Below are positions 1 to 8,547 of a stretch of 64,000 nt of DNA, piece after piece. The stretch is taken from NCBI RefSeq assembly GCF_004402595.1, contig NZ_SOFY01000011.1, forward strand, positions 62,001-126,000, given 5' to 3'. This DNA is from Cryobacterium shii. GTDB lineage: Bacteria > Actinomycetota > Actinomycetes > Actinomycetales > Microbacteriaceae. Made by a program: the position numbers and the translations under genes. Every line of letters starts with the position of its first letter. Positions within the stretch are counted from its first letter, which is position 1. The notes beneath the pieces were generated by a model, which searched no databases, was not told the origin of the DNA, and worked only from the letters and a program-made list of their open reading frames with translations.

Positions 1-837
1 ATCGTCCTCGAGCCCGACCGGGGCTGGGAGCGCGGCGCGAACAACGCCGGCGTCGAAGACCCCCGGGTCACGTTCATCCCCCGCCTCGGTTTGCACGTCA
101 TGACCTACGTCGCCTACGGCCCCCTCGGCCCGCGCACGGCCGTCGCCGTGTCATCGGACCTGCGCGAATGGCGCCGGCTTGGCCCGGCTCTCTTCGCCTA
201 CGACGACGCGCTGGACATGGACCTGAACCTGTTCCACAACAAGGACACCGTGTTCTTCCCGGAGCCCGTCTCCGGCCCGAACGGCGTGGAAAGCTTCGCC
301 GTACTGCACCGCCCGATGTGGGACCTCAGCGAGGTCAAGCCCGGCGAGGGCGTGCGGGTCCCGGCCGGCGTCACCGACACCAGGCAGAGCATCTGGATCA
401 GCTACGTGCCCGTCGCCGACGTGCTCGCCGACCTGACGAGGCTCACCTTCTGGGGCGGCCACAAGTTCCTGGCCGGCCCGGAATTCCCGTTCGAAGCGCT
501 CAAGATCGGCGGCGGACCGGCCCCCCTGCGCGTACCGGAGGGCTGGCTGCTGATGCACCACGGTGTCACCGGCACGATCGACGGAGCGTTCTCGCAGCAG
601 CAGAAGGTCAACTACGCCGCCGGCGCGATGATCCTCGACGCCGACGACCCCACGATCATTCTGCAGCGCACCAGCGAGCCGCTTCTCAAGGCGGAGACGC
701 CCGACGAGATCAGCGGCATCGTGCCGAACGTCGTCTTCCCGACCGCGATCGAGGAGATCGACGGGCAGCTGTTCGTGTTCTACGGCATGGCTGACTCGAA
801 GATCGGCGTTGCACGCCTGGACCACGTCCCGGCGTAA
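1..837 (+). CDS. GH130 family glycosidase/phosphorylase (5' truncated)
   Basis: The reading frame is open from the first base, so the gene starts outside the window. The visible 278 residues contain GVEDPRVTFIPR near the N-terminal side and a C-terminal FYGMADSKIGVARL, both typical of the five-bladed beta-propeller of glycoside hydrolase family 130. Members of that family phosphorolyse or hydrolyse beta-mannosides and related glycosides in the cytoplasm. The family match is clear, but the substrate cannot be told from this fragment. The gene converges on csrA and ends just before a perfect 24-bp inverted repeat that would terminate it. It is not part of the flagellar locus. Confidence 0.82.
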   Translation: MVLEPDRGWERGANNAGVEDPRVTFIPRLGLHVMTYVAYGPLGPRTAVAVSSDLREWRRLGPALFAYDDALDMDLNLFHNKDTVFFPEPVSGPNGVESFAVLHRPMWDLSEVKPGEGVRVPAGVTDTRQSIWISYVPVADVLADLTRLTFWGGHKFLAGPEFPFEALKIGGGPAPLRVPEGWLLMHHGVTGTIDGAFSQQQKVNYAAGAMILDADDPTIILQRTSEPLLKAETPDEISGIVPNVVFPTAIEEIDGQLFVFYGMADSKIGVARLDHVPA

Positions 838-852
838 CGACAGGGACAGCCT

Positions 853-906
853 CGCGAACGGCCTCAGTACGGCGACGGAAACGTCGCCGTACTGAGGCCG
901 TTCGCG
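853..906. terminator. Perfect 24-bp inverted repeat, bidirectional terminator
   Basis: The arms at 853-876 and 883-906 are exactly complementary, with a GGAAAC loop between them. The hairpin sits 15 bp after the GH130 stop codon and between convergent genes, so it probably stops transcription from both sides. No U-tract follows, as is common in GC-rich actinobacteria. Confidence 0.8.
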
Positions 907-944
907 TCTCGTCCGTCTCATCCGTCGCCCCCGGCACGGCGTGG

Positions 945-1039
945 AACCAATTCGACGGAGATTTTGTCGCCGAAGTGCGATTCCGGTCCGTTTCGGCCCC
1001 GTTCGCGCCGGTCCGGGCAAAATCTCCGTCGAATTCGTT
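945..1039 (-). repeat. Palindromic intergenic element, copy 1 (95 bp variant)
   Basis: The ends are AACCAATTCGACGGAG on the left and CTCCGTCGAATTCGTT on the right, giving a stem of about 22 bp. The inner region is 10 bp longer than in the other copies. It lies between the GH130 terminator and the 3' end of csrA, i.e. between convergent genes. The remaining 1040-1135 stretch holds only short direct repeats (CTAGCCGGCCG twice) and no gene that I can see. Confidence 0.85.
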
Positions 1040-1135
1040 GGGGGAACGCGCGCTGGTGCAGGCGAGCGCACGCGCACTGGCGCAGGCTGCGAGGAGACGT
1101 GGGTCAGCTAGACGTGCGCTAGCCGGCCGTGGGTG

Positions 1136-1399
1136 CTAGCCGGCCGGTGTGGGCGGCGGGGTGAGGAGGCCGAGGGTGGCCTTCAGTCGGGCCTCGGCAT
1201 CCGGGTCGGCCTGACCGGCCTGGCTCGCCGTGATGTTCGCCTCGGTGACGGCACGCAGTACCTCGTCGCGCTGGATCTTGACCCCGCGCGGGGCATCGAC
1301 GCCGATGCGGATGCTGTCACCGCGCACATCAAGGACGGTGATGACGATGTCATCACCGATGAGGATCTTCTCCCCCTGTTTGCGTGTTAGAACCAGCAC
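1136..1399 (-). CDS. csrA: Carbon storage regulator CsrA
   Basis: This 87-residue protein begins MLVLTRKQGEKILIGDDI and continues with the IRIGVDAPRGV segment diagnostic of CsrA. CsrA is a small dimeric RNA-binding protein that blocks translation by binding GGA motifs near ribosome binding sites. The C-terminal tail after about residue 62 is longer than in Bacillus and rich in Ala and Pro. It is the last gene of the flagellar operon, 9 bp downstream of the FlhF-like gene. Its likely target is the fliC leader, where two CANGGANG sites are present, and its antagonist FliW is encoded at 31081-31524. Confidence 0.95.
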   Translation of the reverse strand: MLVLTRKQGEKILIGDDIVITVLDVRGDSIRIGVDAPRGVKIQRDEVLRAVTEANITASQAGQADPDAEARLKATLGLLTPPPTPAG

Positions 1400-1408
1400 C
1401 TGTTCAGC

Positions 1409-2398
1409 CTAGCTTGACCGGTTGGCCCGGTCGGTGAGGCTCGGCCTCAAACCCGCCATCGTCGCCGAGGTCGCCTCGGAACCGTCGATCCACCCCACCG
1501 GCAGTCCCAACTCGTCGATCGTCTCCGGCGACGCTGTGGACCCGGCCTCGATCACGGCGACCGCGTCGAGGGAGAGGTGCGCGGACAGGCGCGATACCCA
1601 GGCGGCGGTGTCCTCGGCCTTGCGGCCGGCATCCACGACCACCCAGACCTGGTCTGCGCCCACCGCAGCCAGGATCGCGGCCTCGTCCGCAGCCGCCTCC
1701 CCGGCTTCGTCATCGGACTCCAGGCCGAAGGCCACGAAGACCGTCTCGCCCTGATCCACCGCGCGGGCTCGGGCCGCCAGGGCCGTGCGCCGGTCCGTGA
1801 CCCGTCCGCTCCTCGCCGTAGACAGCACACCGGCGACCAGAGGGGATGATCCGGCGCCGCTCCGGGACGCCATCGCCCGCGCGACCGGGAACGCCGCGTC
1901 GGCCCGACCGATGATCAGCACGAGATCACCGTGCCCGGCCAACGGACGCGGCGGCGTGGCGGGGGCGGCTGCTGCCGGCACCCGTGTGGCCGGTACGGGT
2001 ACGATCTGAGGCCCCGGGCCGCGCTCATCCGTCACCGGACCGGCCGTCGTGAAAGTGAGTTCGTCCATCAGGTGGGCGAAGTCGTCGGAGGCGGTCGACA
2101 GGCGCGGTTCCGCCACCGCCTGCAGGCGGGCTTCGGCCTCGTCCGCCTCGTCCAGCAGTGCCGCGAGCCCGAGTCGCGTCTGCCGATCCGGCTGCACATG
2201 GGCTGCACGTCGCCGGCGCGTGGGCACGGGCACCTCGACCGTCACCTCGAGATGACGGCGGGCGAAGAATCCATGGATGCCGCCCACGGTGACCCGCTCG
2301 GCCGCGACGATGCGGGCATCCGCTCCGTGCTCCAAGAACACGCGAGCCTTCAGCTCCGGCAGGCTGGCACCCTCAAGCTGAAATCGTTTCCGTTCCAC
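1409..2398 (-). CDS. FlhF-like protein lacking the GTPase P-loop
   Basis: The protein has 329 residues. Its first 60 residues (KRFQLEGASLPELKARVFLEHGADARIVAAERV, then GGFFARRHLEVTVEV) match the N-terminal domain of FlhF, the SRP-type GTPase that places flagella in other bacteria. The middle is Pro/Ala-rich. The C-terminal half looks like a Rossmann-type remnant (LVLIIGRADAAFPVARA), but the GxTGxGKTTT loop and other GTPase motifs are missing, so GTP hydrolysis is unlikely. It overlaps the 3' end of flhA by 26 bp and precedes csrA, the position flhF holds in other flagellar operons. I infer a structural or polar-localisation role without enzymatic activity. It could also be a degenerating gene. 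Confidence 0.65.
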   Translation of the reverse strand: MERKRFQLEGASLPELKARVFLEHGADARIVAAERVTVGGIHGFFARRHLEVTVEVPVPTRRRRAAHVQPDRQTRLGLAALLDEADEAEARLQAVAEPRLSTASDDFAHLMDELTFTTAGPVTDERGPGPQIVPVPATRVPAAAAPATPPRPLAGHGDLVLIIGRADAAFPVARAMASRSGAGSSPLVAGVLSTARSGRVTDRRTALAARARAVDQGETVFVAFGLESDDEAGEAAADEAAILAAVGADQVWVVVDAGRKAEDTAAWVSRLSAHLSLDAVAVIEAGSTASPETIDELGLPVGWIDGSEATSATMAGLRPSLTDRANRSS

Positions 2399-4424
2399 GG
2401 ACCACCCCCACGGTCTCGATGCCGACGTTCGCGCTCGTCACCTCGAGGTAGGACAGCACGGGCAGCCCGCCGGCCTGGGCCGACACCATGCGCCGGATCG
2501 CCGGTCGCAGGGCGGGAGCGCAGACCAGTACGGCGGTCAGGCCGCTCTCCTCGACCGCGGCCAGGGAGGACTTGAGCGAACCGAGGATGGCGTCGATCCG
2601 GTGCGGCTCCAGCATGATCTGGGAGCCCTGCTCGGAGGGGCGCATGCCTTCGAGCATGGACTGCTCGAGAGCGGGTTCGATCATGATCACGCGGAGCAGT
2701 CCCTCGTCGAGGTACTGGGCGGTGAGCGCCGGGCCGAGCGCCTGCCTGGCAGCCTCGATCAGCCCCTCCGGGTCGGCCGAGACCTTGGCCCGGAGGGAGA
2801 GCGCCTCGTAAATGCGGGGAAGGTCGTTGATCGGGATGAGCTCGACGAGCAGACCCTGCAGCACACGCTGCACCTCGGCGAGGGAGAGCATCCCGGGGAT
2901 GAGGTCGTCGACGGCGGCGGGATTGACCTGCCGCACGCCGTCGGTGAGCACGCGCACGTCTTCCCGGGTGAGGAGCCGCGCCGCGTTGCCGGTGATGATC
3001 GAGGACAGGTGGGTGATCAGCACCGAGACCCGGTCGATGACCGTCGCGCCGACCATCTCGGCGCTGTGCCGCATCTCGCTCGGCACCCACTTGCCGGCCA
3101 GCCCGAAGACGGGCTCGACCGTTGCGGTGCCGGGCAGCCCGTCGAGGAAGTCGCCGAGGGCGAGGACCTTGCCGGCCGGGGCGAGTCCGCGCCCGGCCTC
3201 GACCCCCGCGATCCGGATCACATACGTCGACGAGGGCAGTTCAACACTGTCCCGGGTGCGCACGGGGGGTACGACCACGCCCAGGTCCATCGCGATTTTG
3301 CGGCGCAGCGCGCGCACCCGCGCGAGCAGGTCATCCTGCGCGCCGGAGACCAGGTCCACGAGGTCGGGGGCGAGCAGGATCTCGAGGGCGTGCACCCGCA
3401 TCGTCTCGATCAGGTCTTCAGGGGTGTCCGACCGGGGTGCCTGGCTCTCCAGGCTCACAGCGGCCTCACGCCCCGCCTGCTCGCGGGCCTCGCCCGCCTT
3501 GATCCGCTGGGAGAACACGATCAGGCCCACCCCGATCACGACGAAGGGGATGATCGGCATGCCCGGGATGAGGGACATCAGCAGCGCGGCGGCGCCGGCG
3601 ATCATCAGGGCGTTGCGGGATTGGGTGAGCTGCGCGGATGCGGTGGCGCCGATGTCGGATTCCACGTTGGAACGCGTCACGATCATGCCGGTGGAGACCG
3701 CCATCAGCAAGGCCGGGATCTGGGTGACGAGGCCGTCGCCGATGGTGAGGAGCGAGTAGGTGCTCATGGCATCGGTGATCGACAGGCCGCGCTGCACCAT
3801 GCCGATCGCGATACCGCCGACCAGGTTGATGATGATGATGATGATCCCGGCGATCGCGTCGCCCTTCACGAACTTGGACGCGCCGTCCATGGCGCCGTAG
3901 AAGTCGGCTTCGGCGGACACCTCGGCTCGGCGTTCCCGGGCCTGGATGTCGGTGATCAGGCCGGCGTTCAGGTCCGCGTCGATCGCCATCTGCTTGCCCG
4001 GCATGGCGTCCAGGGTGAAGCGCGCCCCGACCTCCGCCACCCGCTCAGCTCCCTTGGTGACGACGACGAACTGGATCACGACCAGGATCAGGAAGATCAC
4101 GGCACCGATGATGATCGAGCCGCCGACCGCGACCTGGCCGAAGGAGGCGATGACCTGCCCGGCGTAGCCGTCGCCCAGGACGAGCCGGGTCGAGGCCACG
4201 TTCAGGCCCAGGCGGAACAGGGTGGCCACCAGCAGCAGAGAGGGGAACACGGAGAAATCGAGGGGTTTCTTGACGAACATGGTCGTCAGCAGCACCACCA
4301 GCCCGAGCAGGATGTTGATGATGATCAGCACGTCCAGGAGCACGGCCGGCACCGGAACGACCAGCAGAAGGATGATGCCGACGACGCCGATCGGGACGGC
4401 GAGCTTGGCGAACGTGCTTTTCAT
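2373..4424 (-). CDS. flhA: Flagellar export gate protein FlhA
   Basis: At 683 residues this has the usual FlhA length. The N-terminal half is strongly hydrophobic (about eight membrane segments) with the conserved cytoplasmic stretch AERVAEVGARFTLDAMPGKQMAID around residues 125-150. The C-terminal half forms the cytoplasmic nonamer ring that docks chaperone-substrate complexes. FlhA is the main gate component of the flagellar type III export apparatus and uses the proton motive force. Its start overlaps the flhB stop by 4 bp (ATGA), showing translational coupling. Confidence 0.97.
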   Translation of the reverse strand: MKSTFAKLAVPIGVVGIILLLVVPVPAVLLDVLIIINILLGLVVLLTTMFVKKPLDFSVFPSLLLVATLFRLGLNVASTRLVLGDGYAGQVIASFGQVAVGGSIIIGAVIFLILVVIQFVVVTKGAERVAEVGARFTLDAMPGKQMAIDADLNAGLITDIQARERRAEVSAEADFYGAMDGASKFVKGDAIAGIIIIIINLVGGIAIGMVQRGLSITDAMSTYSLLTIGDGLVTQIPALLMAVSTGMIVTRSNVESDIGATASAQLTQSRNALMIAGAAALLMSLIPGMPIIPFVVIGVGLIVFSQRIKAGEAREQAGREAAVSLESQAPRSDTPEDLIETMRVHALEILLAPDLVDLVSGAQDDLLARVRALRRKIAMDLGVVVPPVRTRDSVELPSSTYVIRIAGVEAGRGLAPAGKVLALGDFLDGLPGTATVEPVFGLAGKWVPSEMRHSAEMVGATVIDRVSVLITHLSSIITGNAARLLTREDVRVLTDGVRQVNPAAVDDLIPGMLSLAEVQRVLQGLLVELIPINDLPRIYEALSLRAKVSADPEGLIEAARQALGPALTAQYLDEGLLRVIMIEPALEQSMLEGMRPSEQGSQIMLEPHRIDAILGSLKSSLAAVEESGLTAVLVCAPALRPAIRRMVSAQAGGLPVLSYLEVTSANVGIETVGVVRGTETISA

Positions 4425-5527
4425 CGGAGGCCTCCTGAAGCCGGGGCAAGGTCGTTCATGGTGTGCACGCCGGTCGAGGCGCCGGAGCCGCGCGCCTTCA
4501 GGGCGAGCACGAAGGCGAGCACCCGGGCGACCGCGTTGTAAAGCTCGATCGGGATCTCCTGGCCGAGGTCGCAGGCGCTGTGCAGGGCGCGGGCGAGCGG
4601 GATGTCCCGCACGATCGGCACCCCGTCGGTTTCCGCCTGCTCGCGGATGCGGGCGGCGATCACGCCGGCCCCCTTGGCGACCACGCGGGGCGCGGACTTG
4701 CCCGGCTCGTATCTGAGCGCGACGGCGAAGTGGGTGGGATTGACGAGCACGACGTCGGCGGTCGCGACCGAGGCGATCATCCGATTGCGGCTCATCGCCA
4801 GCTGGCGCGATCGACGCTGGGACTTGACCTGCGGGTCACCCTCGGAACTCTTGTTCTCGTCGGTGACCTCCTTCTTGGTCATCCGGGTGCGTTTGCGGTT
4901 GCGCTTCATGACGACGAAGACGTCGGCCGCGGCGAGCACGAGGCCGGCGATGACGGCCGACTGCACCAGCGAGACCGCCCCGCCCGTCGCCGCGTCGATC
5001 AGGGCTGTCACCGGCAGACCGCCGGCGGTCATCAGAACGGGGGTGAGCCCCTGGATCACCAGGGTGAGCACCACGCCGACGGCGATGGTCTTGAGCAGGG
5101 CTTTGACCCCCTGCCACACGGCCTGACCGCCGAACGTGCGCCCGAGGCCGGTGACCAGGTTGAACTGCTCATACTTGCCGGCCACCCTTTTGAAGTGCAC
5201 CCCGCCCTGTGCGACGGCCCCGCCCAACACGACGACGAAGACGGTCGCCAGCATCGGCGTGAGGATGCCCGCCATCGAGCCGAGCGATTCCCCGAGCATC
5301 TGCACGGCGAGGTCCGGGTCCGGGCGGGCGATGAGCATCCGGATGTTCAGCATCTGACCGGTTCCCGCCTGCGCGGCCAGTCCGACGGTCACCGGGGTCA
5401 TCACCGCCGCCGCACCGATCCCGAGCCATGCAGTCAGGTCCTGGGACTTGGAGAGTTGACCCTTGGACCGGACCTCGCGCATCCGTTTCTCGGTCGCCTG
5501 TTCGGTCTTCTCACCGGAGTCGGACAT
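4421..5527 (-). CDS. flhB: Flagellar export switch protein FlhB
   Basis: The 368-residue protein starts SDSGEKTEQATEKRMREVRSKG, the standard FlhB N-terminus. Four hydrophobic segments follow, then a cytoplasmic domain with the self-cleavage motif NPTH at residues 263-266. Cleavage there switches export from rod/hook to filament substrates. It adjoins fliR with no gap and overlaps flhA by 4 bp. Confidence 0.97.
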   Translation of the reverse strand: MSDSGEKTEQATEKRMREVRSKGQLSKSQDLTAWLGIGAAAVMTPVTVGLAAQAGTGQMLNIRMLIARPDPDLAVQMLGESLGSMAGILTPMLATVFVVVLGGAVAQGGVHFKRVAGKYEQFNLVTGLGRTFGGQAVWQGVKALLKTIAVGVVLTLVIQGLTPVLMTAGGLPVTALIDAATGGAVSLVQSAVIAGLVLAAADVFVVMKRNRKRTRMTKKEVTDENKSSEGDPQVKSQRRSRQLAMSRNRMIASVATADVVLVNPTHFAVALRYEPGKSAPRVVAKGAGVIAARIREQAETDGVPIVRDIPLARALHSACDLGQEIPIELYNAVARVLAFVLALKARGSGASTGVHTMNDLAPASGGLR

Positions 5528-6286
5528 CTATTTCACCCCCAGCATCGTGCTCACGGCGTCGCCGGTGAGCGAGGAGACGATCCGCGGAAGCGCGACGAAA
5601 CCGGCCGCGCCGAGGGTGAGGGTGATCAGGATCTTGAGCGGGAAGCCGAGGGCGAAGGCGTTCAGGGCCGGGGCGACCCGGGTGAGCAGGCCGAGGCCGG
5701 CGTCGGCGAGGAACAGGACGACGATGAGCGGGCCGGCGATCTGAACGGCCGCGAGGACCATCTGGCCCACGGCGGCGGTGACGGCCTGCATCGGCACGGC
5801 GAGGTCGAGCCCTCCCCCGAGCGGGAGCGCGTCGAAGGTGCGGCTGAGGCCGCCGATGATGAGCTGGTACCCGCCCGACGCGAACAGGAGTGCGAGGGCC
5901 GTCATCTGGTAGAGCCGGGTGAACATGGCGCCGTTGACCATGGCCTGCGGGTCGAAGCCCTGGGCCAGCTGGAAGCCCCCGAACATGTCGATCAGGTTGC
6001 CCGCGGACTGCAGCGCCGAGAAAATCACGAGCACGAGGAAACCCAGCACTCCGCCGACCAGGAGCTCCAGCAGGAGCGCGACGATGAAACCGGCGGTGTC
6101 AGGCGAGACGTACCCGGGGGTGACCCGCGGGGAGACGGCCAGGGCGAGGCCGAGCGCCAGCATTCCCTTCACGCGCAGCGGAAACGCGTTATAGGAGAAC
6201 GGCGGCGCTACGACTATGAAGGCCACCATTCGCACGCCCGCGAGGGTGACCGCTTCGATCCAGGCGAAGTCGAGGGTGAGATCCAC
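5528..6286 (-). CDS. fliR: Flagellar export gate protein FliR
   Basis: A 252-residue, highly hydrophobic protein of normal FliR length, with roughly six membrane segments and conserved patches such as FSYNAFPLRVKGMLALGLA and GGFQLAQGFDPQ. FliR packs with FliP and FliQ to form the export gate in the centre of the MS ring. The stop codon touches the flhB start and the gene begins 2 bp after fliQ, in the usual fliP-fliQ-fliR-flhB-flhA order. Confidence 0.96.
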   Translation of the reverse strand: MDLTLDFAWIEAVTLAGVRMVAFIVVAPPFSYNAFPLRVKGMLALGLALAVSPRVTPGYVSPDTAGFIVALLLELLVGGVLGFLVLVIFSALQSAGNLIDMFGGFQLAQGFDPQAMVNGAMFTRLYQMTALALLFASGGYQLIIGGLSRTFDALPLGGGLDLAVPMQAVTAAVGQMVLAAVQIAGPLIVVLFLADAGLGLLTRVAPALNAFALGFPLKILITLTLGAAGFVALPRIVSSLTGDAVSTMLGVK

Positions 6287-6287
6287 G

Positions 6288-6563
6288 TCAGCCGCCGCCG
6301 ATGAGTGAGGGGATCTTCTCGAAGAGAGCGTTGGTGAAGGCGACGATCTCGGAGATCATCCAGTGCCCGGAGATGAGCAGGGCCAGGCAGACCGCGATCG
6401 CCTTGGGCACGAAGGACAGCGTCACCTCCTGGATCTGGGTGATCGACTGGAGAAGGGAAATGGCGAACCCGACGACGAGGGCGGTGATCAGGATCGGGGC
6501 GGACAGCTTGCCGGCGATGATGATGGCCTGCATCCCGATGTCCAGGACGGCGTTGGTGTCCAC
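6288..6563 (-). CDS. fliQ: Flagellar export gate protein FliQ
   Basis: The 91-residue protein has two membrane helices (about residues 15-40 and 50-75) around the conserved SLLQSITQIQEVTLSFVPK motif. This is the standard two-helix FliQ, four copies of which surround the FliP/FliR core of the export gate. It directly abuts fliP. Confidence 0.96.
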   Translation of the reverse strand: MDTNAVLDIGMQAIIIAGKLSAPILITALVVGFAISLLQSITQIQEVTLSFVPKAIAVCLALLISGHWMISEIVAFTNALFEKIPSLIGGG

Positions 6564-7415
6564 TCAGCCACCCCGGTAACTGGTGATCAGGGTCGTGATG
6601 ATGAGCCCCCAGCCGTCGACGAGCACGAAGAGCAGGATCTTGAACGGCAGCGAGATCATCACCGGCGGCAGCATCATCATGCCCATCGACATCAGCGCCG
6701 CGGACACGACCAGGTCGATCACGAGGAACGGGATGAAGATGACGAAACCGATGATGAACGCGGCGCGCAGCTCGGAGATCATGAAGGCGGGGATCAGGGT
6801 GAGCAACGACACCGCGTCCCGGCTCACAGGGTTGGCCTGGTCGGCGGCCCGAGTCATCAGGGCCAGGTCTTCCTCGCGGGTGTGCGCGAGCATGAACGTG
6901 CGCAGCGGCCCGGACCCGAGCGTGACGGCGTCGTCGAAGGACATCGCGCCGTTCAGGTAGGGCTGCAAGGCGTGGTCGTTGATGTCGGTGAGGATGGGCG
7001 CCATGATGAACAGCGACAGGAAGAGCGCCAGTCCGGCGAGAACCTGGTTGGGCGGGATCGACGGCAGAGCGAGCGCGTTGCGGGTCATGGCGAGCACGAC
7101 GAAGATCTTTGTGAAGCTCGTCATCATCAGCAGCAGGGCCGGCGCGACCGACAACAGCGTGATGCCGATCAGGGTGACGATCGCCGAGGAGGGGGCGCCG
7201 TCCGGGCCGTTGATCTGCACGTTGAGTCCGCCGCCGCTCGGCGGGGCGGGCGTGGCCGGAGCGGTCGGGGTGACGGGGTCGATCGGTGCGGCGTGGCCCG
7301 CGGTCGTGACCAGCATGACGATGGCCGCGACGATCACGAGAACGAGGGCCGCCATCACCAGGTACCGGGCGATGTCCCGGCGCCGGCCTGTGCTGGTCAC
7401 GGTTACCCAGGTCAC
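6564..7415 (-). CDS. fliP: Flagellar export gate protein FliP
   Basis: The protein has 283 residues. A hydrophobic signal segment (about 18-38) is followed by a Pro/Ala-rich linker, then the FliP core with SVAPALLLMMTSFTKIFVVL and LAMTRNALALPSIPPNQVLAGLALFLSLFIMAP. FliP forms the pentameric centre of the flagellar export gate. The linker of about 35 residues after the signal is longer than in enterobacterial FliP. It overlaps fliO by 4 bp. Confidence 0.96.
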   Translation of the reverse strand: MTWVTVTSTGRRRDIARYLVMAALVLVIVAAIVMLVTTAGHAAPIDPVTPTAPATPAPPSGGGLNVQINGPDGAPSSAIVTLIGITLLSVAPALLLMMTSFTKIFVVLAMTRNALALPSIPPNQVLAGLALFLSLFIMAPILTDINDHALQPYLNGAMSFDDAVTLGSGPLRTFMLAHTREEDLALMTRAADQANPVSRDAVSLLTLIPAFMISELRAAFIIGFVIFIPFLVIDLVVSAALMSMGMMMLPPVMISLPFKILLFVLVDGWGLIITTLITSYRGG

Positions 7416-7840
7416 CGGTTCTGCCGCAGCGCGGCGGCGGTATGCTGCCAGGTCGCCGGGGACAGGATCGAGCCGGCCAGGCGGCCGGGTGCCGGCCGGT
7501 CGCGGCGGGGACGAAGGATGAAGGGCGGGGCCAGCTCGGCGTCGCCTCGCCCGGCATCGGCGAGTTCGCGGGCGAAGTCGGCCGGGGCATCCGTCTGCTC
7601 GCCCGTATGGAGCACGCTCACGGACTGTTCGGTCACGCCGAGCACGAACCTGCGCCCCTCGATGTCGACGACCACCACGGATGCCTTCTGGCCGAGGCCC
7701 TGGCGTCCGACCACGGTCACGAGGTTGGCGCTGCGGCCGCCGCGCGCGGATTTGGTCAGCCGTCGCTGCAGCACCCAGAGCAGCCCGAGCACAGCGGCCA
7801 GGGACAGGGCGACCCGAAGGGCAACGACGACGGTGTCCAT
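7412..7840 (-). CDS. fliO: Flagellar export assembly protein FliO
   Basis: This 142-residue protein has one N-terminal membrane helix with no cleavage site, a basic patch, and a small beta domain (VVGRQGLGQKASVVVVDIEGRRFVLGVTEQSVSVL) typical of FliO. FliO helps assemble the FliP ring of the export gate. The C-terminal 50 residues are poorly conserved. Its place between fliN and fliP supports the call. Confidence 0.9.
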   Translation of the reverse strand: MDTVVVALRVALSLAAVLGLLWVLQRRLTKSARGGRSANLVTVVGRQGLGQKASVVVVDIEGRRFVLGVTEQSVSVLHTGEQTDAPADFARELADAGRGDAELAPPFILRPRRDRPAPGRLAGSILSPATWQHTAAALRQNR

Positions 7841-8545
7841 TTAGGTGAGGCTCTCGGCCACGTCGAGGATCTGGGTGATGCGCACGGCGTAGTCCTGGTC
7901 GACGACGACGATCTCCCCATGGGCGATCAGGCGGCCGTTGAGGAGGATGTCGGCGGGTGCCCCGGCGGAACGGTCGAGCTCGATGACGGCGCCCGGCTCG
8001 AGGGCGAGCACGTCCCGCACCGACATCCGGGTGCGGCCGATCTCGACCGTGAGCGCCATTTCGACGCTGTTGATGCGGCCGAGCTTGCCGACGACGGACT
8101 GGGATGCACGGCCGTTCTGCCCGGCCGGCCCGTTGTCGCGCAGGCGGATCGCGAACCAGCCGGTGACGGCCCCGTCGCCGGTGAGCTCGTAGACGACCGT
8201 GTTGGCGTCGGAGACGAGCGCGGTCGCGTCTTCGACCCTCGTGTCGCCGAGCACGCCGACGCCGAGCACGGCTGCCGCGTTTTCGAGGGCGGGACGGAGC
8301 ACATCCTGGCGGGAGACGAGCGAGGACTCCTGGCCGCCGGCCGCGTCGAGTGAGGCCGGATCGGCCAGGACCACCGCGAGGTCGGCCGATGTCGCCCCGA
8401 CGAAGGAGGCGACGACCGCGGCACCGAGCCGGCCCGCGAGGGCGGCGCCGGAGCAGGGCTCGGCTCGCAGCCGGCTCGGGGTCGGCAGGACACCGAGGAG
8501 GGCGTCAACGGCCGCCATGTGCAGGGTGGTGGAGGTAGGGCTCAT
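7841..8545 (-). CDS. fliN: Flagellar motor switch protein FliN
   Basis: The C-terminal 80 residues (VEMALTVEIGRTRMSVRDVLALEPGAVIELDRSAG ... NGRLIAHGEIVVVDQDYAVRITQIL) are a clear SpoA/FliN domain. It forms the C-ring base with FliM and FliG. The N-terminal 140 residues resemble a CheC/FliY-like extension, so the protein is FliY-like in size (234 residues), although I see no certain phosphatase motif. I chose the ATG at 8545 because GAGGA lies 6 bp before it. An ATG at 8551 overlapping the fliM stop (ATGA) is the alternative. Confidence 0.93.
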   Translation of the reverse strand: MSPTSTTLHMAAVDALLGVLPTPSRLRAEPCSGAALAGRLGAAVVASFVGATSADLAVVLADPASLDAAGGQESSLVSRQDVLRPALENAAAVLGVGVLGDTRVEDATALVSDANTVVYELTGDGAVTGWFAIRLRDNGPAGQNGRASQSVVGKLGRINSVEMALTVEIGRTRMSVRDVLALEPGAVIELDRSAGAPADILLNGRLIAHGEIVVVDQDYAVRITQILDVAESLT

Positions 8546-8547
8546 GT

